Positions 19,043 to 28,284 are shown, numbered from the stretch's first letter. The stretch is 64,000 bases of DNA from Microbaculum marinisediminis (GCF_025397915.1 NZ_JALIDZ010000001.1:186001-250000), one strand, 5' to 3'. The notes: generated by a model from the sequence alone, not told the origin. Translations and numbers: made by a program.

Positions 19043-19468
19043 ATGATCATTCGACTGGCAATTTTCGCTGTATTTTCTCTGTTCTTCGGCAGTGTCAGCG
19101 GCAACCTCGCTCTTGCCGGCGGGGATGCCGGCAAGGGCCAGGACCTGTTCCACACCTGCGCGGCCTGCCACCAGATCGGTAACGGGGCGAGAAACGACGT
19201 CGGCCCCGTGCTCAACAATATCATCGGACGACGCGCGGCGAGCCGCGACGGCTTCGTCTATTCCCGGGCCATGAAGGAAAAGGGCGCCGACGGCCTGGTG
19301 TGGACCGAACAAACGCTCGACGCCTACCTCGCCAATCCGCGCAACTACGTGCGCGGCACCCGCATGGCCTATGCCGGCTTACACGATGACGTCGCCCGCG
19401 AGGACCTGATCGCCTTTCTGAAGACGCTCAAGTTCGACGGCCCCGCCGAAACGAAAATCCTGAAATAG
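19043..19468 (+). CDS. Periplasmic class I c-type cytochrome
   Basis: A 141-residue protein: signal peptide ending near LALAGGDA, haem site CAACH (residues 39-43), and axial Met in GTRMAYAGL (Met108), the small-cytochrome c/c2 pattern. It probably carries electrons in the periplasm to an oxidase; it could also accept electrons from a periplasmic dehydrogenase such as the GMC enzyme, but nothing in the sequence proves that. A GTG at 19031 in the same frame would add four residues (MIRK); neither start has a strong ribosome site. Confidence 0.87.
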   Translation: MIIRLAIFAVFSLFFGSVSGNLALAGGDAGKGQDLFHTCAACHQIGNGARNDVGPVLNNIIGRRAASRDGFVYSRAMKEKGADGLVWTEQTLDAYLANPRNYVRGTRMAYAGLHDDVAREDLIAFLKTLKFDGPAETKILK

Positions 19469-19508
19469 GACCGTCCGCCGGCTCGCTCGCCTGCCTCACT
19501 CGCCAGCC

Positions 19509-20822
19509 TCACTCGTCGGTGTGACCGCCGCGGATACGGCGCACGAGGAGCCAGACGAGGAGCACCGCGACCGGCACGGCGGCAGCTGTCGCCAACGACG
19601 GATCGAAGGCGATTCCGAGCACCTTCTCGCCGCCCTTGGCGAGGTAGCCTATCAGGCCGACGATATAATAGCTGACGGCGGCAACCGACAGGCCCTCGAC
19701 CGTGCGCTGCAGGCGCAACTGCAGGCGCGCGCGGCGGTTCATCGATTGCAGGAGATCGCGGTTCTGGCTTTCCAGCTCGATGTCGACGCGGGTCCGCAAC
19801 AGGTTGGATGTCCGCGCGAGCTTCTGCGACAGATCCGTGAGCCGCCGCTCGACACTGTCGCAAGTACGCAGCGCGGGCTTCATGCGCCGGGAGAGAAATC
19901 CTTCGATCGACCCGTATCCGGGAATGCGCTCCTCGCGGATCGAGACGAACCGCTGCGTCACCAGTTCCCAGTAGGCTCGGGTCGCACCGAAGCGGTAGGT
20001 CGCCCCGGCCGCTTCGGATTCCACTTCGGCCGCGAGCCCCACCAGCTTTTCGAGCAGTTCGCGGGAGAGCTGCAAACCGACCTCATCCTTCATGCGCAAG
20101 GTCAGAGCGGCAAGCTCGGATTCGATGCGGTCGACGATCGGGCGGATGCGCTGGGCTTCGGGCAGACCGAGAATGGCGAGGGTGCGGTAGGTCTCGATCT
20201 CCAGCAGGCGCTGCACCAGCGCGCCGGCGCGCGCCGGCGTCAGCCTGGCGTTCGCCACCAGCATGCGCGTGAAGCCGGACGGATCGGGCCTGAAATCGGT
20301 CGCGACGACGGCGCCGCCGCTATCGGCGCGCGCCACGCACAGGCTCGAGGCGTCGAACATGCCGAGATCCGGCAGGTCGTCTTCCATTGGCACCAGCGCC
20401 AGACGGGTCGCGGCGATCAGCGGCCCCGGAGGCTTCGGCAGGAAGGCGGACAGGGAGGCGATATTCGGGGCGGCAAAGGCATCGTTGGGCGGGGGGGCGA
20501 CGGCCAGCGTCATGGTGGTGAATTCGGTGTGCCGCTCCCAGCGCAACTCGGCGCCGCCGAGGGTAACCACATGGTGCCGCGCGCCGGGGCCCGGCGGCAG
20601 GGCGCCATGCGCCGTGCAGAAGCGGGCGAGCGCCTCCAGCTCCTCGGCCGCGTCCACGTCCGACAGGAACGCCATGTGATGGAGGACGCGCGGCGTCTCG
20701 ACCGGCCGGAAGGGCCGTGCATGCACCTCACCAGCCAGCATGTCGCGCAGGGGGTGGATTTCAAACGACGCCTGGGTCTTCGTTGGCTGCTGCGCGCCGT
20801 TCTGTTCCGCAGTGTTGTCCAT
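19509..20822 (-). CDS. DUF3422 family membrane protein
   Basis: A 437-residue protein of the DUF3422 family, common in alphaproteobacteria and of unknown function. Its N-terminus has HPLRDMLAGEVHARPFRPVETP, typical of the family. A long helical, partly coiled-coil middle (about 205-370) leads to two transmembrane segments at the C-terminus (about 375-425), so most of the protein is probably cytoplasmic. It lies 92 bases downstream of the TRAP system 1 genes on the same strand and could be read through from them. Confidence 0.82.
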   Translation of the reverse strand: MDNTAEQNGAQQPTKTQASFEIHPLRDMLAGEVHARPFRPVETPRVLHHMAFLSDVDAAEELEALARFCTAHGALPPGPGARHHVVTLGGAELRWERHTEFTTMTLAVAPPPNDAFAAPNIASLSAFLPKPPGPLIAATRLALVPMEDDLPDLGMFDASSLCVARADSGGAVVATDFRPDPSGFTRMLVANARLTPARAGALVQRLLEIETYRTLAILGLPEAQRIRPIVDRIESELAALTLRMKDEVGLQLSRELLEKLVGLAAEVESEAAGATYRFGATRAYWELVTQRFVSIREERIPGYGSIEGFLSRRMKPALRTCDSVERRLTDLSQKLARTSNLLRTRVDIELESQNRDLLQSMNRRARLQLRLQRTVEGLSVAAVSYYIVGLIGYLAKGGEKVLGIAFDPSLATAAAVPVAVLLVWLLVRRIRGGHTDE

Positions 20823-20914
20823 TCGCGTCGTCCATGTGCGATCGCCGTCGGGTCACGAAAAAATCGGCGGCGACCCTAAACCAGCGGTTCGGCGAGGCAA
20901 GCCCTTTCGCGCGG

Positions 20915-22297
20915 CTAATGCAGCAGATAGCTCGGCAGCCAGAGCACCAGCGCCGGAAAAGCCATGCACAGGAGCAGGCCGATCACCTGCAGGGCGACGA
21001 AGGGAATGATGCCGCGATAGATGTGCTGGATCGTCACCTCGGGCGGGGCGACGCCCTTCATATAGAACAGCGCGAAGCCGAACGGCGGTGTCAGGAACGA
21101 CGTCTGCAGGTTCACCGCCGCCAGCACCAGGAACCAGATGACGTTCGCCTGGGTGACGCCCTCCCAATCGCCGACATGGCCGCCGAAATCGAGCAGGCCC
21201 ACGATCGGCGCGAACACCGGCAGCACGATCAGGGTGATCTCGATCCAGTCGAAGAAGAAGCCGAGCAGGAAGATCATCAGCATCAGCACGGACAGGATGC
21301 TCCACGGGCCGACGCCGGTGGCCTGGATGAACTCGATGATCAGATGCTCGCCGCCGAGCGTGCGGAAAACGAACGAAAAGCAGGTCGCGCCGACGAAGAT
21401 GCCGAACAGCATGCCGCCGGTCAGCGCCGATCGCTGGCAAACCTCGACGAAGACATTCCAGGTCAGGGCCCGATTGAAAACGGCAAGCAGTATCGAGCCG
21501 CCAGCACCGACGCCGGCGGCTTCGGTCGGCGTCGCGAAACCGGCGAAAATCGAGCCGAGAACCAGCACGATCAGCACCACGGGCGGCACGAAGCTGCGCA
21601 GGATCATCGCCCAGAACTCGCCGCGGTCGGCCGGGCCGATATCGTCCGGCAGCGGCGGGGCGAGATGCGGCTTAACGTGGCACAGGGTCCAGATGTAGAC
21701 CGCGTAGAGCAGCGACAGCAGCAAGCCGGGAATGATGGCACCGATGAACACCGTGCCGACCGGAACCGACAGGAGATCGGCCATGATCACGAGCATGATC
21801 GATGGCGGGATGAGGATACCGAGGGTTCCGGACGCGGCGATGGTGCCGGTGGCGAGCGGCAGATTGTATTGCCGCTCCAGCATGACGGGCAGCGCCAGCA
21901 GCGTCATCATCACCACCGAGGCGCCGATGATGCCTGTGGTCGCCGCCATGATGGTGCCCATCAGCGTGACCGACAGGGCCAGACCGCCGGGAACGCGGCG
22001 CAGCAACACCTGCAACGCGTGCAGCAGGTCCTTGGCGACGCCGGATTTCTCCAGCATCGTCCCCATGAAGATGAACATCGGGATGGCCACGAGGACCGGG
22101 CTCTCCATGGTGCCCCCGTAGATCCGCAGCGGGATCAGGGAGAGCTGCTGGAGCCGGAAGACGCCGGCGAGGTCGCCGATCAGGGCAAAGGCCAGCCCGA
22201 CACCGCCGAGCACGAACGCCACCGGGTAGCCGGTGAACAGCAGCAGCGCCAGGACGAAGAACATCCAGAGCGGCAGGAACTCGACGAATATTTCCAT
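20915..22297 (-). CDS. dctM: TRAP transporter large permease DctM (system 1)
   Basis: A 460-residue membrane protein with 12 or so hydrophobic segments, the ion-coupled transport subunit of a tripartite ATP-independent periplasmic transporter. Signature strings are GILIPPSIMLVIMADLLSVPVGTVF and FLLGFFFDWIEITLIVLPVFAPIV, and the terminal QTSFLTPPFGFALFYMKGVAPP. It starts 11 bases after the dctQ stop. Confidence 0.95.
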   Translation of the reverse strand: MEIFVEFLPLWMFFVLALLLFTGYPVAFVLGGVGLAFALIGDLAGVFRLQQLSLIPLRIYGGTMESPVLVAIPMFIFMGTMLEKSGVAKDLLHALQVLLRRVPGGLALSVTLMGTIMAATTGIIGASVVMMTLLALPVMLERQYNLPLATGTIAASGTLGILIPPSIMLVIMADLLSVPVGTVFIGAIIPGLLLSLLYAVYIWTLCHVKPHLAPPLPDDIGPADRGEFWAMILRSFVPPVVLIVLVLGSIFAGFATPTEAAGVGAGGSILLAVFNRALTWNVFVEVCQRSALTGGMLFGIFVGATCFSFVFRTLGGEHLIIEFIQATGVGPWSILSVLMLMIFLLGFFFDWIEITLIVLPVFAPIVGLLDFGGHVGDWEGVTQANVIWFLVLAAVNLQTSFLTPPFGFALFYMKGVAPPEVTIQHIYRGIIPFVALQVIGLLLCMAFPALVLWLPSYLLH

Positions 22298-22308
22298 AGC
22301 CCCTGCCC

Positions 22309-23322
22309 TCAGCGATCCGCGGTTGCCGGTTCAACGGCGTCTTCGGGAATATCCGCGTGATGGGTTCCCGCGTAGTAGCCGGACGCGGACCGCAAGGCCT
22401 CCGGTCCAAACAGATAGACGACGCACTTCACCGCGACCGCAACGCCGGCGAGCCCCAGGATCAGGAAGCCGAACGGCAGGAACGACTTGATGATGAAGCG
22501 CAGCGGCAGCCCGGTCTGGGCCGACGACTGCTCCATGAGCTTGAACGAATTCTGGGCGAAGTCGTAGCCGAAGCGCATGACCACGTAGCAATAGGCGACG
22601 AGGAAGAAGATGCAGCCCAGAAGCTCGATCCAGACGCGGGTGCGCGGGGCGAGCTTGTCGCGCACGAGCTCGATGCGCACATGCGCGTCCTTGATGTAGG
22701 CGTAGCCGAAGCACAGCAGGAACAGGACCGCGTGCAGATGCCATTCGGCTTCCTGCAGCTTGGTCGAGGTGAAGGTGTGATACCAGCCGGTCTCGGCGAA
22801 GGTCGGCCAGAATTCCAGCATTTTGCGCTGGCTGACGTCGTAGATGATTATGAAGATCATCGGCACGTAGAGGAACGACGCCGCCTTGCCGATCCAGACG
22901 GTCATGTCGCCGAGGGCATCGCTCTCCCGCAGATAGAACGACCAGCCGTCGGGGCTGGCCCGACGCGCCGCGATTCGGATGGCGATCGCAACCAGCACCA
23001 GGGTGGCCACCACGAGCAGCCCGGATACGTTCGTCGTGACGTCGTGAATGGACAGGACGACTGAGGAAAACGCGTCACCGTCCTCCGCCGCCCTGGTCAT
23101 CAGACGCAGGTCCGCGCGCGACATCTCGAAGGCATCGTCGACAGGGACGGAAACCGCCATCAACGCAGCCGAGGTGAGAAACAAGCCCGGCCGGGCTCCT
23201 TTCGCGGCGGCAACGAAAAGGGCGACGAAACCGATGATCAGCGCGATCCAGTGAAGACCGAACGGCGCCATCACGACGGCGAAGGCCGAGATCACGGCCA
23301 CTAAAGCGCTCAGGGTGCCCAT
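22309..23322 (-). CDS. dctQ: TRAP transporter small permease DctQ, extended form (system 1)
   Basis: A 337-residue protein, nearly twice the usual DctQ length. The C-terminal ~190 residues hold the four-helix DctQ domain, with WHLHAVLFLLCFGYAYIKDAHVRIELVRDKL typical of the family (not quoted in full length elsewhere). An extra N-terminal region has about four hydrophobic segments (residues 1-50 and 92-112 among them) before it, as in the long DctQ forms found with keto-acid-type TRAP systems. The ATG at 23322 has no clear ribosome site, so the exact start is uncertain. It follows dctP after a hairpin-containing spacer. Confidence 0.85.
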   Translation of the reverse strand: MGTLSALVAVISAFAVVMAPFGLHWIALIIGFVALFVAAAKGARPGLFLTSAALMAVSVPVDDAFEMSRADLRLMTRAAEDGDAFSSVVLSIHDVTTNVSGLLVVATLVLVAIAIRIAARRASPDGWSFYLRESDALGDMTVWIGKAASFLYVPMIFIIIYDVSQRKMLEFWPTFAETGWYHTFTSTKLQEAEWHLHAVLFLLCFGYAYIKDAHVRIELVRDKLAPRTRVWIELLGCIFFLVAYCYVVMRFGYDFAQNSFKLMEQSSAQTGLPLRFIIKSFLPFGFLILGLAGVAVAVKCVVYLFGPEALRSASGYYAGTHHADIPEDAVEPATADR

Positions 23323-23344
23323 CGAACCAAAACCGTCCGGGTGT

Positions 23345-23371
23345 GCACGGCCCGGACCCGCCGGGCCGTGC
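23345..23371 (-). other. Hairpin in the dctP-dctQ spacer (system 1)
   Basis: A perfect 11-bp stem GCACGGCCCGG / CCGGGCCGTGC with a 5-base loop, lying between the dctP stop (23393) and dctQ start (23322). On the transcribed strand no T-run follows. Such intercistronic hairpins usually lower downstream expression or protect the upstream mRNA, fitting the need for more binding protein than permease. Confidence 0.55.
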
Positions 23372-23392
23372 ATCGGGTTTTTCGAATACGGC

Positions 23393-24421
23393 TCAGTCGA
23401 GGTAACCGAGGTCCTTCCACTTCTTGTAGTTCTCGCGGAACGTCGCCAGCGATTCCCAGACGCGGGCGAAATCAGCGTCCGCGGCAACCTGCTCGGCCAC
23501 CACCTCGTCCCAGGCGGCCTTCAGCTGGTCTAGGATCTCCGGCGGCCACCGGTGGATCTGCACGCCATTCTTCTCCAGTTCCTGAAGCGCCTTGAACTGG
23601 ATCGCCTCGCCCTCGGCCAGGCCATAGGCGATGGCGGCGTCGCACACGGTCTCGATCTGTGCCTTCTGCGTATCGGAGAGGCTCTCCCACAGGTCGAGGT
23701 TGATCATCAGGTCGAACAGCGTGGCCTGCTGATGCCAGCCCGGGAAATAGTAATGTTTGGCGACCTGGTAGAAGCCGAGGTTCAGGTCGATCGCCGGCAT
23801 GGAGAACTCGGTGGCGTCGATCGTGCCGAGCTCGAGTGCCGGGAAGATGTCGCCGCCTGCCAGAAGCTGGGTCGAGACGCCCATCTTCTCCATGACCTTG
23901 GCGCCGAGGCCGAAGAAGCGCATCTTCAGACCCTTGAGATCGTCAACCGACTTGATCTCGTTCTTGAACCAGCCGGACGCCTCGGGCGCGATGACGCCGC
24001 AGGTGACCGAGTGGATGCCGTATTTCTCGTAGATCTCGTCGAACAGCTCCTTGCCGCCGCCGAACTTCATCCAGGCGATATACTCGCCGGCCTGCGGCCC
24101 GAACGGCACCGCCGCGAAAAGCTGCAGGGCGGGCACCTTGCCGGCCCAGTAGCCGGGCGTGGACCAGCCGGCTTCGACGGCACCGGAGGCGACCGCGTCG
24201 AACACCTCAAGCGCGGGAACCAGGGCGCCCGGTTCCTGGAAGACGAGCTCGATATCACCGTCGGTGACGGCCTTCAGTTGCTCCGCGATGTGCTTGCCGA
24301 GCGTGCCGAGCTGGGTCAGCGAGCCCGGATAGGTCGACTGCATGTTCCACTGCTCGGCCTTCGCAGCGCCCGCAAAGCCGACGCCGAGAGCCAGAGCCGA
24401 TACGGCGAGTAGTTTCTTCAT
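23393..24421 (-). CDS. dctP: TRAP transporter periplasmic binding protein DctP (system 1)
   Basis: A 342-residue secreted solute receptor. The signal peptide is MKKLLAVSALALGVGFAGAAKAE. The mature protein shows the DctP fold, including GLKMRFFGLGAKVMEKMG, with the conserved Arg that binds the substrate carboxylate, and GGDIFPALELGTIDATEF. The sequence style (WNMQSTYP start, YYFPGWHQ near the middle) resembles the TakP group that binds 2-keto acids and related monocarboxylates; that is inference. GGAGGAACTTC precedes the ATG. Confidence 0.93.
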   Translation of the reverse strand: MKKLLAVSALALGVGFAGAAKAEQWNMQSTYPGSLTQLGTLGKHIAEQLKAVTDGDIELVFQEPGALVPALEVFDAVASGAVEAGWSTPGYWAGKVPALQLFAAVPFGPQAGEYIAWMKFGGGKELFDEIYEKYGIHSVTCGVIAPEASGWFKNEIKSVDDLKGLKMRFFGLGAKVMEKMGVSTQLLAGGDIFPALELGTIDATEFSMPAIDLNLGFYQVAKHYYFPGWHQQATLFDLMINLDLWESLSDTQKAQIETVCDAAIAYGLAEGEAIQFKALQELEKNGVQIHRWPPEILDQLKAAWDEVVAEQVAADADFARVWESLATFRENYKKWKDLGYLD

Positions 24422-24627
24422 TTTATGAAGTTCCTCCCTGTTGAACGTAGCCCCGGTTTCTTGCCTTCCGGGTTTCGCAACGTTCCGAAAACAAACGACG
24501 TGTTTTAGATTCGCCGCCTAAAAATAGACCGAATACACGCGCGGAGGCCAGTCCTCCATTGGTGGCAGACTGGTCCGGAATGCCCGTTACTTGCCGAAAT
24601 TTTGGGCAGCCCGCGGTGGGCCGCATT

Positions 24628-24668
24628 GGGAACCGCGACGGGGGCCGCGTCGCGGCCGGCCGGTTCCC
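24628..24668 (-). other. Structured intergenic region with nested hairpins
   Basis: GGGAACCG (24628-24635) pairs with CGGTTCCC (24661-24668), enclosing GCCGC-GTC-GCGGC. It follows the last gene of the TRAP 2 operon (stop at 24696, minus strand) and precedes dctP of system 1. No T-run follows on either strand, so it is only a possible terminator. The remainder of 24422-24695 has no gene I can support. Confidence 0.4.
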
Positions 24669-24695
24669 CGATTATTCGGCCGGATGGCCGCGGTC

Positions 24696-24854
24696 TCAGG
24701 CCGTCAGTTCGCGATAGAAATCATAGGCCGCCAAGATAATGACGACGCCCACCACGACGGCGAGATCGATGCGCATCACGTAGACGACGAGTATGCCAAG
24801 AAAAGCGATCAATGCGATCAAAGCCAGGGCCGCGAAAAGCCTGTCAGTCCACAT
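24696..24854 (-). CDS. Small two-helix membrane protein (52 residues)
   Basis: Found by direct translation of the reverse strand: it begins MWTDRLFAALALIALIAFLG and ends DFYRELTA. Two hydrophobic stretches (about residues 6-27 and 31-44) are separated by a short charged turn (MRID). GGGAGAG stands about nine bases before the ATG. It starts 26 bases after the amidase stop, so it is the last gene of the TRAP 2-amidase operon. It belongs to no family I can name; the good ribosome site, coherent hydrophobic pattern and operon position support a real gene. Confidence 0.65.
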   Translation of the reverse strand: MWTDRLFAALALIALIAFLGILVVYVMRIDLAVVVGVVIILAAYDFYRELTA

Positions 24855-24880
24855 TGTCCGGCTCTCCCGTGTTCATTGCA

Positions 24881-26251
24881 TCACGCATGTGTCGCCAGCT
24901 CCCCCGCCAGCCAGCGCGCGGTGCGCAACAGGCGCCCGTCCTGCCCGCGACGGCCGACGACCTGGACGCCGATCGGCAGACCGTCATCGCCGACCATCAG
25001 CGGCACGGTGACCGCAGGCACCTGGCAATAGGTCCAGATCGTGCAGAACGCGGGATCGCCCGTCGCCTCGAGTCCGGGCGCCTCGCCCGGCGCCGCCGGC
25101 GTCACGATCGCATCGTAGCGATCGAAGATCTGCTCGAGCGCGCCATTCAATATGTCGACCCACTCCCTGGCGAGAATGTAGTCCACGGCGAGAACGCGCC
25201 GTCCGTCCTCGATGATCTCGCGGAGGCGTGCGCTCAAGCGATCGCGACCGTCATCGTAGTAGCGGGCGAAATGGCGGGCGATGTCAGCATTCATGACGGT
25301 GCGATGCAGGTCGATCGCCCGATCGAAAGGCTCGGGCAGCGCCACCTCGTCGATCGCATCGCCCAACACGTCGCAGAGCTCGGCGAAGCCGGCGCGCGTG
25401 TCGTCGTCGGCCCGGTCCCAAACGGGCGTCCGCACGAAGGCGAGGGTCGGGCGCACCGGCGGCTCGGCCGTCGCGGTCTCAAGGAGCTTCGGCGGCCCGC
25501 TTGTCCGCATCCACGGGTCGGCGGGATCGTAGCCGGCGATGACATCGGCAAGCAGCGATGCATCTTCGATCGATCGCGCCATGGTGCCGATGGAATCGAA
25601 AATCGGCGACTCGGTCAGCACGCCGCGGCGCGAGACGAGATCGTGGCTCGGCTTGAATCCGTAGACGCCGCAGAAGGACGCCGGGCGGATCACCGAGCCG
25701 TTGGTCTGGGTACCGAGCGCACCGGGCACCATGCCGGCGGCGACGGCGGCCGCCGAGCCGGACGACGAGCCGCCCGGCGTGCGGGCGGGGTCGTGGGGAT
25801 TGCGGGTCTTGCCAGGGGCATAGACCGCGAGCTCGGTGGTGACCGTCTTGCCCAGGATCACGGCTCCGGCGGCGCGCAACCGAGCCACCACCGCGGCATC
25901 GTCGCCGGGGCGGCGCCCCTGATCGAGGACCGTGCCCCGTTCGCACGGCAGGCCGCGCACATCGATGATGTCCTTGATACCGATGGGCACGCCGTGCAGG
26001 GGGCCGAGCGGTCGCCCGCTGGCCCGGTGGGCGTCCAGGGCCCGCGCCTGCGCCAGGGCATAATCCGCGTCGAGGTGGGCCCAGGCACAGACCTCCGGCT
26101 CGCGATCGGCGATGCGGGCAAGGCAGGCTTGCGTGACCTCCTCCGCCTTGACCGTGCCGGCGGCCACGAGGCCGGCGAGCTCGACAATCCCTAGGTCCGC
26201 CAGTCCGGTTCCCGGCATCTCGTTCATCGCCCGCGCCCCGCTAACGGCCAT
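24881..26251 (-). CDS. Amidase (amidase signature family)
   Basis: A 456-residue cytoplasmic hydrolase of the amidase signature family, related to GatA but too divergent to be the tRNA amidotransferase with confidence. Lys93 (PIGIKDII), the Gly/Ser motif TPGGSSSGSAA (158-168) and the nucleophile Ser186 in TNGSVIRPASFCG form the Ser-Ser-Lys triad region. The ATG at 26251 overlaps the end of dctM2 and has GGAGCAGGTCT before it, indicating coupled translation with the transporter. This suggests that TRAP system 2 imports an amide or an acid released from one; the substrate is unknown. Confidence 0.88.
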   Translation of the reverse strand: MAVSGARAMNEMPGTGLADLGIVELAGLVAAGTVKAEEVTQACLARIADREPEVCAWAHLDADYALAQARALDAHRASGRPLGPLHGVPIGIKDIIDVRGLPCERGTVLDQGRRPGDDAAVVARLRAAGAVILGKTVTTELAVYAPGKTRNPHDPARTPGGSSSGSAAAVAAGMVPGALGTQTNGSVIRPASFCGVYGFKPSHDLVSRRGVLTESPIFDSIGTMARSIEDASLLADVIAGYDPADPWMRTSGPPKLLETATAEPPVRPTLAFVRTPVWDRADDDTRAGFAELCDVLGDAIDEVALPEPFDRAIDLHRTVMNADIARHFARYYDDGRDRLSARLREIIEDGRRVLAVDYILAREWVDILNGALEQIFDRYDAIVTPAAPGEAPGLEATGDPAFCTIWTYCQVPAVTVPLMVGDDGLPIGVQVVGRRGQDGRLLRTARWLAGELATHA

Positions 26252-27596
26252 AGACCTGCTCCGGAAGCCAAAGGGCGATTTCCGGGAATATGTACAGCAG
26301 CGCCATCGCGGTGAAGATCATCACCAGGTACGGCATCACGCCGGCGAAGATCTGCGTCAGACGCACGTGTGGCGGGGCTATGCCTTTCAGGTAGTAAGCG
26401 GCCATCGCCATCGGCGGCGTCAGGAACGAGGTCTGCAGGTTGAGCGCGATCAGGATGCCGAACATCAACGGATCGATGCCGAAGTGCGGCAGCAGCGGCA
26501 GGAAGATCGGCACGAAGATGATGATGATCTCGCTCCACTCGAGCGGCCAGCCGAGCAGGAAGATGATCAGCTGGGCGATAATCAGGAACGTGATCGGCGA
26601 CAGGTCGAGGCTGAGCACGAATTCGCTGATCAGTTGCTCGCCGCCGAGATAGGAAAACACCGAGGAGAAGGTCCACGACCCGACGAACAGCCAGCACACC
26701 ATGGCCGACGTCCGCACGGTCAGATAGACCGCCTCGCGCAGTCGCTGCCAGGTGAGCGCCCGGTAGGCGACGGCCAGGACGAGGCCGCCGAGGGCGCCGA
26801 TGGATGCGGCTTCCGACGGCGTCGCCAGCCCGAACAGGATGGCCCCGAGCACCGACAGGATCAGGAAGGCGAGCGGGAAGAACGAGGTCAGCAGCATCAA
26901 CACGACCTGTCCCGCCGAGACGTCGCCGATTTCTTCCTCGCTCGGTTTCGGCGCGATCTTCGGATTGAAGGCCGCCCGGCCCATCACATAGAGAAGGTAC
27001 AGCCCGGCCAGCATGAACCCCGGAAACAGCGCGCCGGCATAGAGCTTGACGATCGACACGCCGGATGTCGCCGCGTAGACGATCAGCATGATCGAGGGCG
27101 GGATCAGGATGCCGAGACAACCGCCGGCGCAGATGACGCCCGAGGCGAAGCTCGTGTCGTAGCGGGCTTTCAGCATCGCCGGAAACGCCAGCAGGCCCAT
27201 CAGCGTGACGACCGCGCCGACGATACCGGTGGCCGTCGCGAACAGGGAACAGGTTACCAGCGCGGCGATGGCCATCGATCCCGGCAGGCGGCGGGCGGCT
27301 ATGTTGAGGGTCTGGAACAATCGGTCGACGATGTTCGCTCGTTCGACGATGTAGCCCATGAACAGGAACAGGGGCACCGCCGTCAGAACGTCGTTCGACA
27401 TGACCGAATAGGTCTGGTTGACGAACAGGTCGAAGACGCGGTTGTCGAAGAGCGACCGCATCCGTTCGGGGTCGTAATAGGCGTAGTAGCCGAAGCCGAG
27501 ACCCATGCCCATCAGCGTGAATGCGATCGGGTAGCCGAGCAAAATCACGAAGATGAACGCGCCCAGCATGAGAACGGCGACTTGCGGGTCTGTCAT
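26241..27596 (-). CDS. dctM: TRAP transporter large permease DctM (system 2)
   Basis: A 451-residue membrane protein, paralogue of the gene at 20915. Typical strings are GILIPPSIMLIVYAATSGVS, FLLGWPLEWSEIIIIFVPIF and QTSFLTPPMAMAAYYLKGIAPP. Its start overlaps the dctQ2 stop (ATGA), and its end overlaps the amidase start, so the three are tightly coupled. Confidence 0.95.
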   Translation of the reverse strand: MTDPQVAVLMLGAFIFVILLGYPIAFTLMGMGLGFGYYAYYDPERMRSLFDNRVFDLFVNQTYSVMSNDVLTAVPLFLFMGYIVERANIVDRLFQTLNIAARRLPGSMAIAALVTCSLFATATGIVGAVVTLMGLLAFPAMLKARYDTSFASGVICAGGCLGILIPPSIMLIVYAATSGVSIVKLYAGALFPGFMLAGLYLLYVMGRAAFNPKIAPKPSEEEIGDVSAGQVVLMLLTSFFPLAFLILSVLGAILFGLATPSEAASIGALGGLVLAVAYRALTWQRLREAVYLTVRTSAMVCWLFVGSWTFSSVFSYLGGEQLISEFVLSLDLSPITFLIIAQLIIFLLGWPLEWSEIIIIFVPIFLPLLPHFGIDPLMFGILIALNLQTSFLTPPMAMAAYYLKGIAPPHVRLTQIFAGVMPYLVMIFTAMALLYIFPEIALWLPEQVYGR

Positions 27597-28255
27597 GGCC
27601 GGTCACCGTCGGTTCGGGGTTTATCGCTGGTATCTGTACCGCCGTCGCGCGGAGAGACGACGTCCACCGCCTCGGAATAGTGGCGCAGTTCGTCGCGTTC
27701 GTGCTCGCGCAGGAGAACCTGATCGAGTTCCTCGACGTCCTCCAGATGCCTGGGCCAGACGCCGGTGCGGATACACAGGATGCAACGACAGACCTGTGCG
27801 AGCCCCTGGATGAACAGAAGCAGGCCGGCGGCAATGATGATGGTCTTGAACTGGAAGACCGGGATATTCGCCGGGCTCATGACGCTGACTTCGAGGTAGC
27901 GCCAGGAACGGCTGGCATAGCGCCATCCCGAAAAGATCAGGGCAAGCACGGCCGGGAAGAAGAAAAGCACGTACAGGACGAGTTCGACCCTGGCCTGGGT
28001 TTGCGGCTTCCACAACCGATAGAGAAAGTCGCCACGCACGTGGCTGTCGCGCGACAGCGCGTAGGCGCCGGCCATCATGAACAGCGCGCCGTAGCCCATG
28101 TAGCTGACGTCGAAGGCCCAGGGCGTGGGATCGCGCAGCACGTAGCGCACGAAGACCTCGTATCCGACGCCGAACGTCATCACCAGGATCAGCCAGGCGA
28201 ACGCCTTGCCGAACCAGGCCGTCAGCTTGTCAATGAAGAAGATGAACCGTTCCAT
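27593..28255 (-). CDS. dctQ: TRAP transporter small permease DctQ (system 2)
   Basis: A 220-residue protein with four hydrophobic segments in the first ~150 residues and a hydrophilic C-terminal tail rich in Glu, Arg and Asp (about 165-220), longer than usual. Family strings are YEVFVRYVLRDPTPWAFDVS and SRDSHVRGDFLYRLW. AAGGACATCG precedes the ATG at 28255; this ribosome site is part of a 12-base direct repeat. It overlaps dctM2 by four bases. Confidence 0.92.
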   Translation of the reverse strand: MERFIFFIDKLTAWFGKAFAWLILVMTFGVGYEVFVRYVLRDPTPWAFDVSYMGYGALFMMAGAYALSRDSHVRGDFLYRLWKPQTQARVELVLYVLFFFPAVLALIFSGWRYASRSWRYLEVSVMSPANIPVFQFKTIIIAAGLLLFIQGLAQVCRCILCIRTGVWPRHLEDVEELDQVLLREHERDELRHYSEAVDVVSPRDGGTDTSDKPRTDGDRP

Positions 28256-28284
28256 CGATGTCCTTGGCGATGTCCTTGGCGAAG
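28254..28284 (-). repeat. 12-base direct repeat carrying a duplicated ribosome site before dctQ2
   Basis: On the minus strand ATCGCCAAGGAC occurs twice in direct succession just before the dctQ2 ATG, and degenerate copies (GCCAAGGGC, GCCAACGGC) continue to about 28325. Each full copy holds AAGGA, so the duplication gives two Shine-Dalgarno-like sequences. Confidence 0.5.

Noticed and set aside
19475-19515. Short repeated GCCTCACTCG units after the cytochrome c gene.
   Set aside because: Only two imperfect copies, at the junction of two convergent genes; nothing suggests a function.
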